Assembly (NCBI GenBank): GCA_947259685.1 | Contig: CAMYNC010000095.1 | Location: forward strand, 1 to 14,561 | DNA length: 14,561 nt | Direction of reading: 5' to 3' | Origin: an uncultured Desulfuromonadales bacterium | Lineage (GTDB): Bacteria > Desulfobacterota > Desulfuromonadia > Desulfuromonadales > Geopsychrobacteraceae | In this document: positions 7,409 to 14,476 of the stretch, one piece after another | How the letters are laid out: each line of letters begins with the position of its first letter | How positions within the stretch are numbered: the stretch's first letter is position 1 | The notes under the pieces: generated by a model | Seen by the model: the letters and a program-made list of their open reading frames with translations, nothing else | The model's database searches: none | What the model was told of the DNA's origin: nothing | Position numbers and translations under genes: made by a program

Positions 7409-8404
7409 ATGAAAGTTGTCCTACCAGTCGCTGGCAAAGGCACCCGCCTGCGCCCCCACACCCACACCAAGGCCAAGTCGCTGGTGAACGTAGCCGGGAA
7501 GACCGTCCTGGAGCATATTATCGAACGACTGCTGGCGATCGATGTCGATGATTTTATCTTTATCACCGATGACAACGGTCAGCAGGTGGAAAATTTTATG
7601 CAGAGCAAATTTCCTGAGCTGAAATGCCATTATCTGGTGCAAAAGGAACGCCTCGGTCCGGCGCATGCTGTGGCGCTGGCGGCTCCGGTCATTGAAGACG
7701 GCGATGACCTGCTGGTGGTGTTCAACGACACCATTTTTGTCACCGATCTGGGGCAGATTCCGCAGCTCTGCGCCGAGGCCGATGGCTTGATCTACTCGAA
7801 AGAGGTCGAGGATTATCAGCGTTTCGGTGTCAATGTGGTCAACAATGGTTACATCGTCGATATGGTCGAAAAGCCGGATACGCCGGTCTCCAAGCTCGCC
7901 CAGGTCGGCCTTTACTATCTGAAGGACGGCGCCGGATTTATCCGCGCGATTGAACAGACCATCGCTGCGGGAGAAACCGTCAAGGGGGAATACTATCTGC
8001 CGGCGGTGTTCATGCGGATGATTGCCGATGGCCTCAAGCTGAAAGCTCCGGAGATCGATGCCTGGCTCGATTGCGGCAAGCCGGAAACCCTGCTTGAGAC
8101 GAACCAGTTTCTGCTCAAAGGGCGCCACCACGTCCATGGGGAATCGACCAATACCGTGTTTATCGAGCCGGTGCATGTCGGCAAAGGCGCAGTGGTGAAA
8201 AATTCGATCATCGGACCCAATGTGTCGATCGCCGCAGGCAGTGTGATTGAAAATTCGGTGATCCGCAATTCGATTATCAATGCGGAGAACAAGGTCAGCA
8301 ACCTGATCCTCGATCATTCGCTGCTCGGAGATTCAGTCACTTTGATCGGCTCGCCGCGGCGGATGAATATTGGTGATCATTCCCTGATCGAAATGGATCA
8401 GTAG
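7409..8404 (+). CDS. Sugar-phosphate nucleotidyltransferase with left-handed beta-helix tail
   Basis: 331 residues. ATG 7409 was chosen over an in-frame TTG three bases earlier because GGAGGG (7399-7404) ends four bases upstream. Residues 1-235 are an NTP-transferase fold: the nucleotide-binding VLPVAGKGTRLRPHTHTKAK (4-23), NDTI with the metal-binding D107, GEYYLP (193-198) and WLDCGKPETLLETN (219-232). Residues about 250-325 carry isoleucine/valine-rich hexapeptide turns (VHVGKGAVVKNSIIGPNV) of a left-handed beta helix. It should form a nucleoside-diphosphate sugar from a sugar-1-phosphate; glucose-1-phosphate thymidylyl- or uridylyltransferase is likeliest. No other sugar-nucleotide gene is near, so the product cannot be fixed. 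A long palindrome starts three bases after its stop. Confidence 0.87.
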   Translation: MKVVLPVAGKGTRLRPHTHTKAKSLVNVAGKTVLEHIIERLLAIDVDDFIFITDDNGQQVENFMQSKFPELKCHYLVQKERLGPAHAVALAAPVIEDGDDLLVVFNDTIFVTDLGQIPQLCAEADGLIYSKEVEDYQRFGVNVVNNGYIVDMVEKPDTPVSKLAQVGLYYLKDGAGFIRAIEQTIAAGETVKGEYYLPAVFMRMIADGLKLKAPEIDAWLDCGKPETLLETNQFLLKGRHHVHGESTNTVFIEPVHVGKGAVVKNSIIGPNVSIAAGSVIENSVIRNSIINAENKVSNLILDHSLLGDSVTLIGSPRRMNIGDHSLIEMDQ

Positions 8405-8407
8405 CGA

Positions 8408-8530
8408 GGGACGGCGGAAAAAACACCAGCTACTTCGTTCCCCTTGGCTATTGTCGCTGCGGCGTAGTTTTACTACGCCTCACTCCAACGCCGGCGGGCG
8501 CCTCGTATCTGGTGCTTTTTACACCGTCCT
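8408..8530. repeat. 123-bp nested imperfect palindrome after the nucleotidyltransferase gene
   Basis: The outer arms 8408-8429 and 8509-8530 match in 18 of 22 positions; the left carries AAAAAA and the right TTTTT. At the centre is a perfect hairpin, GGCGTAGT-TTT-ACTACGCC (8461-8479). The A/T tracts flanking the inner structure could make it a terminator in both directions. The core GCGGC...GCCTC (8459-8484) parallels that of 3474-3499, with compensatory stem changes. It fills nearly all of the gap before the DUF445 gene. Confidence 0.7.
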
Positions 8531-8556
8531 GGAAACATTCTATTTGACGCATTGAA

Positions 8557-10164
8557 ATGAAAAATCTCTTTATTGAATACCAGCAGTATCTCCCCTGGCT
8601 GATTCCGCCGCTGCTCGGCGCGGTGATCGGTTATGTGACCAACTTTGTTGCCATCCGCATGCTGTTCCGGCCGCTTAACGCCTGGCGGATGCTTGGTTTA
8701 CGGATTCCCTTGACGCCGGGGATCATCCCGGCCAAGCGCGGCGAGCTGGCGATAAAAATGGGTGATATGGTCGGCGATCATCTGCTCACCGCTGATGATG
8801 TCGGCCGGGCTTTTGCCAAGGATTCAGTACAGCGCGAACTGCGGCTGGCGGTGACCGACAAGCTCGGTTATTTTCTCGACCGCGAGCTGGGGCCACTGGA
8901 AACCCTGGTGCCAAAGCGCTTTCGTCGGCGCTTCCGGGAGCTGGTCGACCTGCTGCGTGGCAAACTGGTGAAGCTGGTGTTCGATTATCTGCAGAGCGAA
9001 CAGTTTGCGCAGAAGCTGCACGATTATCTGCAGCGCCAGGGGGATCAGCTGCTGGCGCGGGACCTGTCGAGCTTTCTGACCCCGCAACGCTACCGTGATC
9101 TGCAGCTTCATCTCGATAACAAGCTGAGCCGCTTTTTTCAGTCGCCGAAAATGGCCACTATGGTCGGCAACTATGTCGATCGCAAAACCGAAAAACTGTT
9201 GGCCAGCGATCGCCCATTACGGGAACTGTTGCCGGCTGATCTGACTGAATTGATCCTCAGCCAACTGGAGAAAGAATTGCCGCCGCTGGTCGAAAAATTC
9301 GGCGGCATGCTGTACGATCCGCAGTTCCGGGCGCGGCTGGTGGCGAAGGGCAAACAGGCCATAGATGCTTTTCTTGACTCCCTCGGTGGCCTGGCCGGGC
9401 TGCTCAGCGGGTTTATCGACCTGAACAAAATTTACGCCAAGCTCCCCGATTTTCTTGATAAGGCAGGCGATGAAATCGCCGCCTGGTTAAAAGAAGCGAA
9501 AACCCAGCAACAGCTGGCCAGCATGCTGCGCGAACGGGTAGATGGACTGCTCGATCGCTCTTTGGCCAGTTACCTGGAAAATCTGCCCTATGAAAAAGTC
9601 CACGGTCTGCGCCAATTCGTGCGTAACCAGGCGGTAGGGGTGGTACAGGCGCGCAAGACCATCGACACCGCATTGATCATTACAGATGGCGCGATCGACC
9701 GCGTTAAGGATCGCTCCTTCGATGATCTGTTGCGGGCGGCACTGCCAGAGGGCGGTCTGGAGCGTAGCCGCGAGCAGCTGGCGGAAAAACTGCTCGCGTT
9801 GCTCCGTTCCCCCCGGGCGAGAGAGGCTCTGGAAACCATTCTCTGGGAGCAGAGCGAGGAGTGGATTTATCGCCGGCCGCTCGGTCTGCTGTCGGCCCGT
9901 TTGCCGGGCGATCTGCGCCGGGAGCTAGAAACCGGCCTTTGTCAGTTGGTTGAGGAACTGTTGAAAAAGGAAGCGCCGCGACTGGTGGACACCCTCAACG
10001 TTCAGCGGATGGTTGAAGAAAAGGTCAATAGCCTCGATCTGTTGCAGGTCGAAGGGCTGCTGATGGGGATCATGAAAGAGCAGTTCAAGTACATCAACCT
10101 GTTCGGCGCTCTGCTCGGTTTTCTGATCGGGCTGATTAACCTGTTGATTCTGGGGATGGTTTAG
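8557..10164 (+). CDS. DUF445 family membrane protein
   Basis: 535 residues. The N-terminal membrane segment (about 13-33) runs into GYVTNFVAIRMLFRP (25-39), the DUF445 signature, followed by PLTPGIIPAKRGELA (51-65). The long middle (about 70-505) is charged and helical with many Leu/Glu/Arg heptad-like stretches, probably facing the cytoplasm or forming a coiled bundle. The last ~22 residues (514-535) are a second membrane segment. The function of the family is not known; it includes Bacillus YheB-type proteins. ATG 8557 lacks a visible Shine-Dalgarno site, but the conserved N-terminus fits it. The gene is separated from both neighbours by structured or A/T-rich spacers, so it is probably transcribed on its own. 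Confidence 0.88.
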   Translation: MKNLFIEYQQYLPWLIPPLLGAVIGYVTNFVAIRMLFRPLNAWRMLGLRIPLTPGIIPAKRGELAIKMGDMVGDHLLTADDVGRAFAKDSVQRELRLAVTDKLGYFLDRELGPLETLVPKRFRRRFRELVDLLRGKLVKLVFDYLQSEQFAQKLHDYLQRQGDQLLARDLSSFLTPQRYRDLQLHLDNKLSRFFQSPKMATMVGNYVDRKTEKLLASDRPLRELLPADLTELILSQLEKELPPLVEKFGGMLYDPQFRARLVAKGKQAIDAFLDSLGGLAGLLSGFIDLNKIYAKLPDFLDKAGDEIAAWLKEAKTQQQLASMLRERVDGLLDRSLASYLENLPYEKVHGLRQFVRNQAVGVVQARKTIDTALIITDGAIDRVKDRSFDDLLRAALPEGGLERSREQLAEKLLALLRSPRAREALETILWEQSEEWIYRRPLGLLSARLPGDLRRELETGLCQLVEELLKKEAPRLVDTLNVQRMVEEKVNSLDLLQVEGLLMGIMKEQFKYINLFGALLGFLIGLINLLILGMV

Positions 10165-10212
10165 TCTTAGTAGGTTCAACCCCTCGCTCCTTAAGGCGAG
10201 TTGGTAGAAAGC

Positions 10213-10235
10213 GCAGTTAATACTCTGCTGTTTTT
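10213..10235 (+). terminator. Weak candidate terminator after the DUF445 gene
   Basis: GCAG-8 bases-CTGC is followed by TG and then TTTTT. The stem is only four pairs, so it would be a poor terminator; it is listed because no better one lies between the DUF445 gene and the next gene. Confidence 0.28.
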
Positions 10236-10260
10236 GCGAGTGGCTTTATCGCCTTGAAAA

Positions 10261-10318
10261 TTTAGTGTCTGATGGTGATTTACTAGGAATAGGAACATCG
10301 TTTAGTGCTTGATGTTGT
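10261..10318. repeat. Imperfect direct repeat 40 bp apart
   Basis: TTTAGTGTCTGATGGTGA (10261-10278) and TTTAGTGCTTGATGTTGT (10301-10318) agree in 14 of 18 positions and start exactly 40 bases apart, roughly four helical turns. The second copy ends 27 bases before the ATPase start codon. It could be a pair of operator sites or a remnant of a duplication. Confidence 0.4.
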
Positions 10319-10345
10319 AAGGGTTTTTTTGAATTGGAGTAGGTA

Positions 10346-11509
10346 ATGCTGATATCCAGGCTCAGTTTGAAAAACTGGCGAAATTTTAAAAAAATTGACG
10401 TTCATCTGCGAGATAGAGTTTATGTTATTGGACCAAATGCGTCCGGAAAGTCGAACCTTTTAGACGTGCTGCGGTTTTTGCGTGACGTTGCCAAGGCTGA
10501 GGGGGGTGGTTTGCAGAAAGCGGTTAAGGATCGTGGCGGTATAACCAAATTGCGCTGTCTGCTGGCTAGGAAGGATCCTGAAATTTCTATTGAGATCGAA
10601 GTTTCGGAACGTGTCGACTTACCATCCATTTGGAAATATACACTGGGATTTAGAAGTGAGGGCAAAGGGCAACAGCGAGTTTTGATCAGTCAAGAACGAG
10701 TTGAAAATTTAGAGACCGGCAAAATTCTCCTGAATCGCCCAGATAATTCCGATGACAAGGACCCGGACCTGTTGACTCAGACACACCTTGAACAAATCAA
10801 TACAAACAAAGAATTCCGTGGTCTGGCGGATTTTTTTGCAAATGTCACATATTTGCATTTGGTCCCTCAATTGCTAAAGCATGCTGAACAGCTTGGGGGT
10901 TATCGACTGGAGGATGATCCGTTCGGGCAAGCCTTTCTCGAACGCATTGCCAAAACTCCGGAGAGGACACAGGAGGCACGCCTGCGTAAAATTGAAGATG
11001 TTCTTAAGATCTGTGTCCCGAACATGCGCAACCTACGGTTTAAACGTGATGATATAAATGGCACACCGCACCTTGAAGCCCTCTATGAGCATTGGCGACC
11101 TGACGCTGGCTGGCAGAGGGAGGACCAATTATCCGATGGGACACTGCGTTTGCTTGGGATCATGTGGTCCCTTCTGGAAGGTGATTCTTTATTGTTGCTC
11201 GAGGAACCGGAACTCTCCCTCAACGAGGATATTGTTCGTCAGATACATCAATTGCTCTGGCGGATGCAGAGACAGGCCAAATATCGGCGCCAGATTTTTG
11301 TGACAACGCACAGTGAGGCACTCTTACAGGATCAGTCAATTGATGCCCGCGAGGTGATCAGCCTGGAACCAACCAAGGACGGCACGGTTGTCCATGAGAC
11401 TTCGGTTGAGGATCGAAATCTTGTCTCTGCAGGATATACCATTGCAGAAGTACTACTGCCGAAAACCAAGCCGGTAAAAGTTGATCAACTGAAGTTATTC
11501 AAGCCGTAA
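10346..11509 (+). CDS. AAA/ABC-type ATPase (OLD / AAA15 class), probable defence protein
   Basis: 387 residues from ATG 10346, with GGAG six bases upstream. N-terminal LSLKNWRNFKKIDV leads to the Walker A GPNASGKS (29-36). The ABC-like signature is LSDGT (262-266), Walker B is LLLLEEPE (282-289), and the switch histidine is H322 in TTHSEALL. This order (SMC/RecF-like head with a long insert, 90-260) is that of OLD-family and AAA15 ATPases. No nuclease domain is fused after residue 330; the C-terminus is short. The next gene, ten bases on, encodes a protein with a TOPRIM-like pattern, so the nuclease part is likely separate, as in two-gene systems such as PARIS. Codons are more A/T-rich than in the neighbours, suggesting transfer. 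The defence role is inference from layout. Confidence 0.82.
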   Translation: MLISRLSLKNWRNFKKIDVHLRDRVYVIGPNASGKSNLLDVLRFLRDVAKAEGGGLQKAVKDRGGITKLRCLLARKDPEISIEIEVSERVDLPSIWKYTLGFRSEGKGQQRVLISQERVENLETGKILLNRPDNSDDKDPDLLTQTHLEQINTNKEFRGLADFFANVTYLHLVPQLLKHAEQLGGYRLEDDPFGQAFLERIAKTPERTQEARLRKIEDVLKICVPNMRNLRFKRDDINGTPHLEALYEHWRPDAGWQREDQLSDGTLRLLGIMWSLLEGDSLLLLEEPELSLNEDIVRQIHQLLWRMQRQAKYRRQIFVTTHSEALLQDQSIDAREVISLEPTKDGTVVHETSVEDRNLVSAGYTIAEVLLPKTKPVKVDQLKLFKP

Positions 11510-11519
11510 GGGGGATAGT

Positions 11520-12110
11520 GTGCTGAACGTGATCGTTGAGGATGTCCTCAGTGAGGCGGTCATGCAGAGGTTGCTCTCCTATGTTGGTTATACGGGGACC
11601 GCAACTTATCGTGTGATGCGGGGTAATAATAGAATTAGAGAGGGAATTCCTAAATATGTTGGAGCGTGCCGTTTTTACCCGCATATTATTCTGACAGACC
11701 TTGATCAATTTCCCTGCCCAACAGCGCTTATTGATAACTGGAACCTCGGCACTACCCCTAAAAGCATGATGTTCCGGGTGGCAGTACGCGAGGTGGAGGC
11801 GTGGCTCATGGCGGACCGGGAAACTTTTTCTTGGTTTCTGAGTGTCGCGAAGGAGAAAATCCCTTTCGATCCAGAGCGAGAGGTAGATCCCAAACGGTGC
11901 CTTTTCGGTATTGTTCGGAAAAGCCGAAAACGTCGACTGATTGAAGAAATTATTCCCACTTCCGGCGCCCACATTGGGCCATTGTACAATATGCATCTTT
12001 GCTCTTTTGTTCAAGACCACTGGCGACTAGAGGTAGCTGCAGAGAACTCACCAAGTCTTGCCAAATGTATTGAGCGCTTGATTTCATTTGTCAAGGAGTA
12101 CGACGAATAG
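11520..12110 (+). CDS. TOPRIM-like / DUF4276-like partner of the ATPase
   Basis: 196 residues from GTG 11520, preceded by AAGGGGGA. I do not recognise a named family with certainty. Visible pattern: a beta strand ending in an acidic residue near the start (NVIVED, E7), a strand ending in D-x-D (IILTDLDQ, D60 and D62), and VREVEAWLMAD (89-99). An early Glu and a later DxD, in that order, is the arrangement of TOPRIM metal sites, and 'EAWL.AD' recurs in DUF4276/DUF4435-like partners of AAA ATPases. A basic stretch RKSRKRR lies at 133-139. With the ATPase ten bases upstream it forms a two-gene unit; I infer an ATPase-controlled nuclease or toxin. The rest of the protein shows no membrane segment. 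Confidence 0.65.
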   Translation: MLNVIVEDVLSEAVMQRLLSYVGYTGTATYRVMRGNNRIREGIPKYVGACRFYPHIILTDLDQFPCPTALIDNWNLGTTPKSMMFRVAVREVEAWLMADRETFSWFLSVAKEKIPFDPEREVDPKRCLFGIVRKSRKRRLIEEIIPTSGAHIGPLYNMHLCSFVQDHWRLEVAAENSPSLAKCIERLISFVKEYDE

Positions 12111-12124
12111 TGTAGGTAGTCACT

Positions 12125-13001
12125 ATGTTCGATGAAGAAGAGCTGAAAAGCCAATTGCGGCAGGTGCTGGCTTCGGTGGAACAGCTGCTCCCAAAGGCGG
12201 TCGGCGTGGTCGATTGGCAGCGGTCGGTTGCCGCCGACTGGCGACGGCACTCCTTTTCCGGTTACCTGGAGCCGGTCGAGGAGCTCGATCCGGTCAGGTT
12301 GAACGATCTGCTCGGCATCGAGAAGCAGAAAAAAATTCTCGATGACAACACCCTTCAGTTTATCAAGGGCTATCCCTCGAACAACGTGCTGCTCTGGGGC
12401 ACCCGAGGAACCGGGGAGTCGACTCTGGTGCGGGCGCTGCTAAACGCCTACGCCGCGCAGGGCTTAAGGGTGATCCAGGCCGACATGGATGATCTGATCT
12501 ACCTGCCAGAAATTTTTTCAGCGATCAAAGGACAGACTTTCCGTTTTATCCTGCTGTGTGATGATCTCTCTTTTGAGCCGGGCGAATCGAGCTACAAGAT
12601 GCCCAAAAGTGCTCTGGATGGCTCAGTCTATTTGGCTCCAGAGAATGTTCGCCTTTATGTCACCTCCAACCGCCGGCACCTGATCCCCGAGTATGAAACC
12701 GATAACCTCGGCTTCAATATGGTCAATATCGAACTGCACGCCGGAGAAGGGGTGGAAGAGAAAATTTCCCTTTCCGACCGCTTCGGTTTCTGGGTGGCTT
12801 TTCACCTGTTTAGCCAGGATCAGTACCTGGAGCTGGTGCGCTAGACGGTCCTGTCAGGAGAATGGCCTGGAAGCGGTCTGGGATGCTAAACTGCAACAAG
12901 CGGCGATCAAATGGTCGCATGACAAAACCAAGCGCTGCGGACGCACCGCCCTACAGTTTTCCCGTTACAGGGTGGGGCAGCTGCTGCTGAGAAAGGAGTG
13001 A
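12125..13001 (+). pseudogene. DUF815 ATPase gene, frameshifted and with a mutated Walker A lysine
   Basis: The first frame (ATG 12125 to TAG 12842-12844, 239 residues) is a DUF815 AAA+ protein: LLGIEKQKK, NTLQFIKGYPSNNVLLWG, FILLCDDLSFE (Walker B, about 141-151), LDGS and TSNRRHLIPEYETDN (180-194). The C-terminus usual for the family continues past the stop in the next frame (QENGLEAVWDAKLQ... up to TGA 12999-13001), so one base has been gained or two lost near 12840-12860. Also, the P-loop reads GTGES instead of GTGKS: residue 98 is Glu (GAG, 12416-12418). Either lesion alone should weaken ATP use or folding; together they suggest decay. The end of the shifted frame carries the ribosome site of msrA. 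Sequencing error could explain the frameshift but not easily both. Confidence 0.8.
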
Positions 13002-13004
13002 ATT

Positions 13005-13475
13005 ATGGAAAGGGCAAGCTTTGCCGCCGGTTGTTTCTGGGGTGTAGAAGAAGCCTTCCGCACTCTGGATGGGGTGGTTGAAACCGCGGTCGGTTACATG
13101 GGCGGCGCCGCCGAAAATCCCACTTACCAGCAGGTCTGTACCGGCGAGACCGGGCATGCCGAGGTGGTTGATCTGCGCTTCGACCCGGCAGTGATCAGCT
13201 ATTCACAACTGCTGGAGGTCTTCTGGAATAAGCACAACCCGACCTCGCTGAACTTTCAGGGCTGGGATGTCGGTTCTCAATATCGCAGTGCCATCTTCTA
13301 TTACAGCGCTCAGCAGCGTCAGCTGGCTGAGGAATCAAAAGCTGCGCTGGTCGCTTCAGGCAAGTATACGGCCCCAATTGTGACCGAAATCACTCCTTCC
13401 GGGCCATTCTGGTTGGCCGAAGACTATCATCAACAGTATGTGCTGAAGAATCGACCCGGCTGCCGCGGCGGATAG
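13005..13475 (+). CDS. msrA: Peptide methionine (S)-S-oxide reductase MsrA
   Basis: 156 residues from ATG 13005, with AAGGAG six bases upstream. MsrA reduces the S-form of methionine sulfoxide in proteins. The catalytic block AAGCFWGVEE places the nucleophile at C10. Other family marks are GYMGG, NPTYQQVCTGETGHAE, 'FDP', and the NPTSLNFQGWDVGSQYRSAIFY block (about 78-100). There is no signal peptide, so it is cytosolic. A possible resolving cysteine is C153 in the tail RPGCRGG; C45 lies in the QVCTG block. It follows the damaged DUF815 gene with no spacer and is followed, without a gap, by a 157-bp palindrome. Confidence 0.95.
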   Translation: MERASFAAGCFWGVEEAFRTLDGVVETAVGYMGGAAENPTYQQVCTGETGHAEVVDLRFDPAVISYSQLLEVFWNKHNPTSLNFQGWDVGSQYRSAIFYYSAQQRQLAEESKAALVASGKYTAPIVTEITPSGPFWLAEDYHQQYVLKNRPGCRGG

Positions 13476-13632
13476 TGTTCCTTTCGGCAAGTCGTGTCAA
13501 TGAATTCTGAGACATTTTGGCTGCTGACAAGGCGCGCCGACGCAGGCCTAGCCAAAGCTAAACCAAGCAGGCGGAACGCTGTCAGCGGCCAAAAGGGCCA
13601 TAATTAGCAGGCAGAACTTGCCGAACGGAACA
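13476..13632. repeat. 157-bp nested imperfect palindrome abutting the msrA stop
   Basis: The outer arms 13476-13492 and 13616-13632 match in 16 of 17 positions (TGTTCCTTTCGGCAAGT against the complement of ACTTGCCGAACGGAACA). A second pair, 13515-13529 and 13580-13594, matches in 14 of 15 (TTTTGGCTGCTGACA). The centre 13530-13579 holds GGCGCGCC and short GGC/GCC pairs. It starts at the first base after msrA's stop. There is no T run after the right arm, so it is not a standard terminator. No open frame of note lies within it. Confidence 0.72.
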
Positions 13633-13717
13633 GGATAGGAGTAGAACGATCCGCCGCTTACCACTGACACAGCTACCGCAGCGCACCAACCTGCTGCAGA
13701 TCGCTGCTTTTCTGCTG

Positions 13718-14455
13718 TTGGTCACCGGCTGTGCCTGGAGCTTGCTGAGTGGCGCGGAGAACCTTGGCTACAACTGGCAGTGGTCGCGGGTGCCCCGCTA
13801 TCTGTTGCAAACCACGGCCGCCGGTTGGCAGGCCGGCCCGCTGCTGGAGGGGCTCTGGCTGACCCTGGAAATCAGCTTTGTCAGCCTGCTGTGCGCGCTG
13901 TTAATCGGTCTGTTGACAGCGCTGTTGAGACTCTCTAACAGTCCCCTCGGGCGCGGCCTGGCCAAAGCGTATCTGGAGCTGATCCGTAACACCCCGCTGC
14001 TGATTCAGATCTTTATAATCTATTTCGTCCTGGCTCCGATCCTCGATATCGGTCGCTTCAGCTCTGCGGTGCTGGCGCTCAGCCTGTTCGAGGGTGCCTA
14101 TGCCTCGGAGATCATTCGTGCCGGCGTTCTGGCGCTCCCCGCCGGGCAGTGGGAAGCGGGGGCCAGCCTCGGCCTGAAACTGGCCCAGAATTACCGACAT
14201 ATCATTCTGCCGCAAGCCTTTCGCCAGATGATCCCACCCCTGACCAGCCAGGGAATTTCACTGATCAAGGATTCGGCGCTGGTCTCGACCATCGCCATTT
14301 ACGATCTGACCATGCAGGGGCAGCAGATCATCGCGGAAACCTTTCTGACGTTTGAAATCTGGTTCACAATTGCGGCAATTTATCTGCTGCTGACCCTAAG
14401 TCTGTCACTTCTGGTAAGATTTCTGGAAGCTAAATTGCAAATTCAAGGCTATTGA
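13718..14455 (+). CDS. Polar amino-acid ABC transporter permease (HisM/GlnP family)
   Basis: Inner-membrane permease of an amino-acid importer. The coordinate given begins at TTG 13718 (245 residues), the first standard start codon in the frame, but the coding pattern extends upstream: 'RRLPLTQLPQRTNLLQIAAFLLL' in frame from about 13646 looks like the real N-terminus and first helix. Two or more helices follow, with GLWLTLEISFVSLL, then ELIRNTPLLIQIF and the EAA loop EAGASLGLKLAQNYRHIILP that contacts the ATPase. GISLIKDSALVS and a final helix near the end are also typical. A GGAG site at 13638-13641 precedes an ACG (13646) and ATC (13649) but no ATG. The following gene encodes a secreted protein, likely its solute-binding partner. 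Confidence 0.85.
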   Translation: MVTGCAWSLLSGAENLGYNWQWSRVPRYLLQTTAAGWQAGPLLEGLWLTLEISFVSLLCALLIGLLTALLRLSNSPLGRGLAKAYLELIRNTPLLIQIFIIYFVLAPILDIGRFSSAVLALSLFEGAYASEIIRAGVLALPAGQWEAGASLGLKLAQNYRHIILPQAFRQMIPPLTSQGISLIKDSALVSTIAIYDLTMQGQQIIAETFLTFEIWFTIAAIYLLLTLSLSLLVRFLEAKLQIQGY

Positions 14456-14476
14456 ATTAACCAAGGGAGGTTGGGA

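Larger units (their letters stand above)
10165..10345. other. A/T-rich spacer upstream of the ATPase/TOPRIM pair
   Basis: 181 bases without a gene. A 5-bp hairpin CTCGC...GCGAG lies at 10183-10200. A 4-bp hairpin followed by T5 lies at 10213-10235. An imperfect direct repeat (10261-10278 and 10301-10318) lies just before the ATPase gene. TTGAAA at 10254-10259 could be a -35 box, but I see no good -10 at the right distance. This is the left junction of the compositionally distinct pair. Confidence 0.6.

Noticed and set aside
7421..8317. Long minus-strand reading frame of about 298 codons opposite the nucleotidyltransferase
   Set aside because: The plus-strand gene has intact catalytic motifs and a strong ribosome site; the antisense product has no family features.
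10161..12124. Attachment-site-like direct repeats bounding the ATPase/TOPRIM pair
   Set aside because: The ends (TAGTCTTAGTAGGT on the left, TAGTGTAGGTAGT on the right) look alike but share only about six contiguous bases, too little to claim an insertion duplication; no integrase or tRNA is present.
12841..13004. Small independent gene between the DUF815 stop and msrA
   Set aside because: The frame ending at 13001 has no start codon and ribosome site of its own after 12844 and reads as the shifted C-terminus of DUF815.
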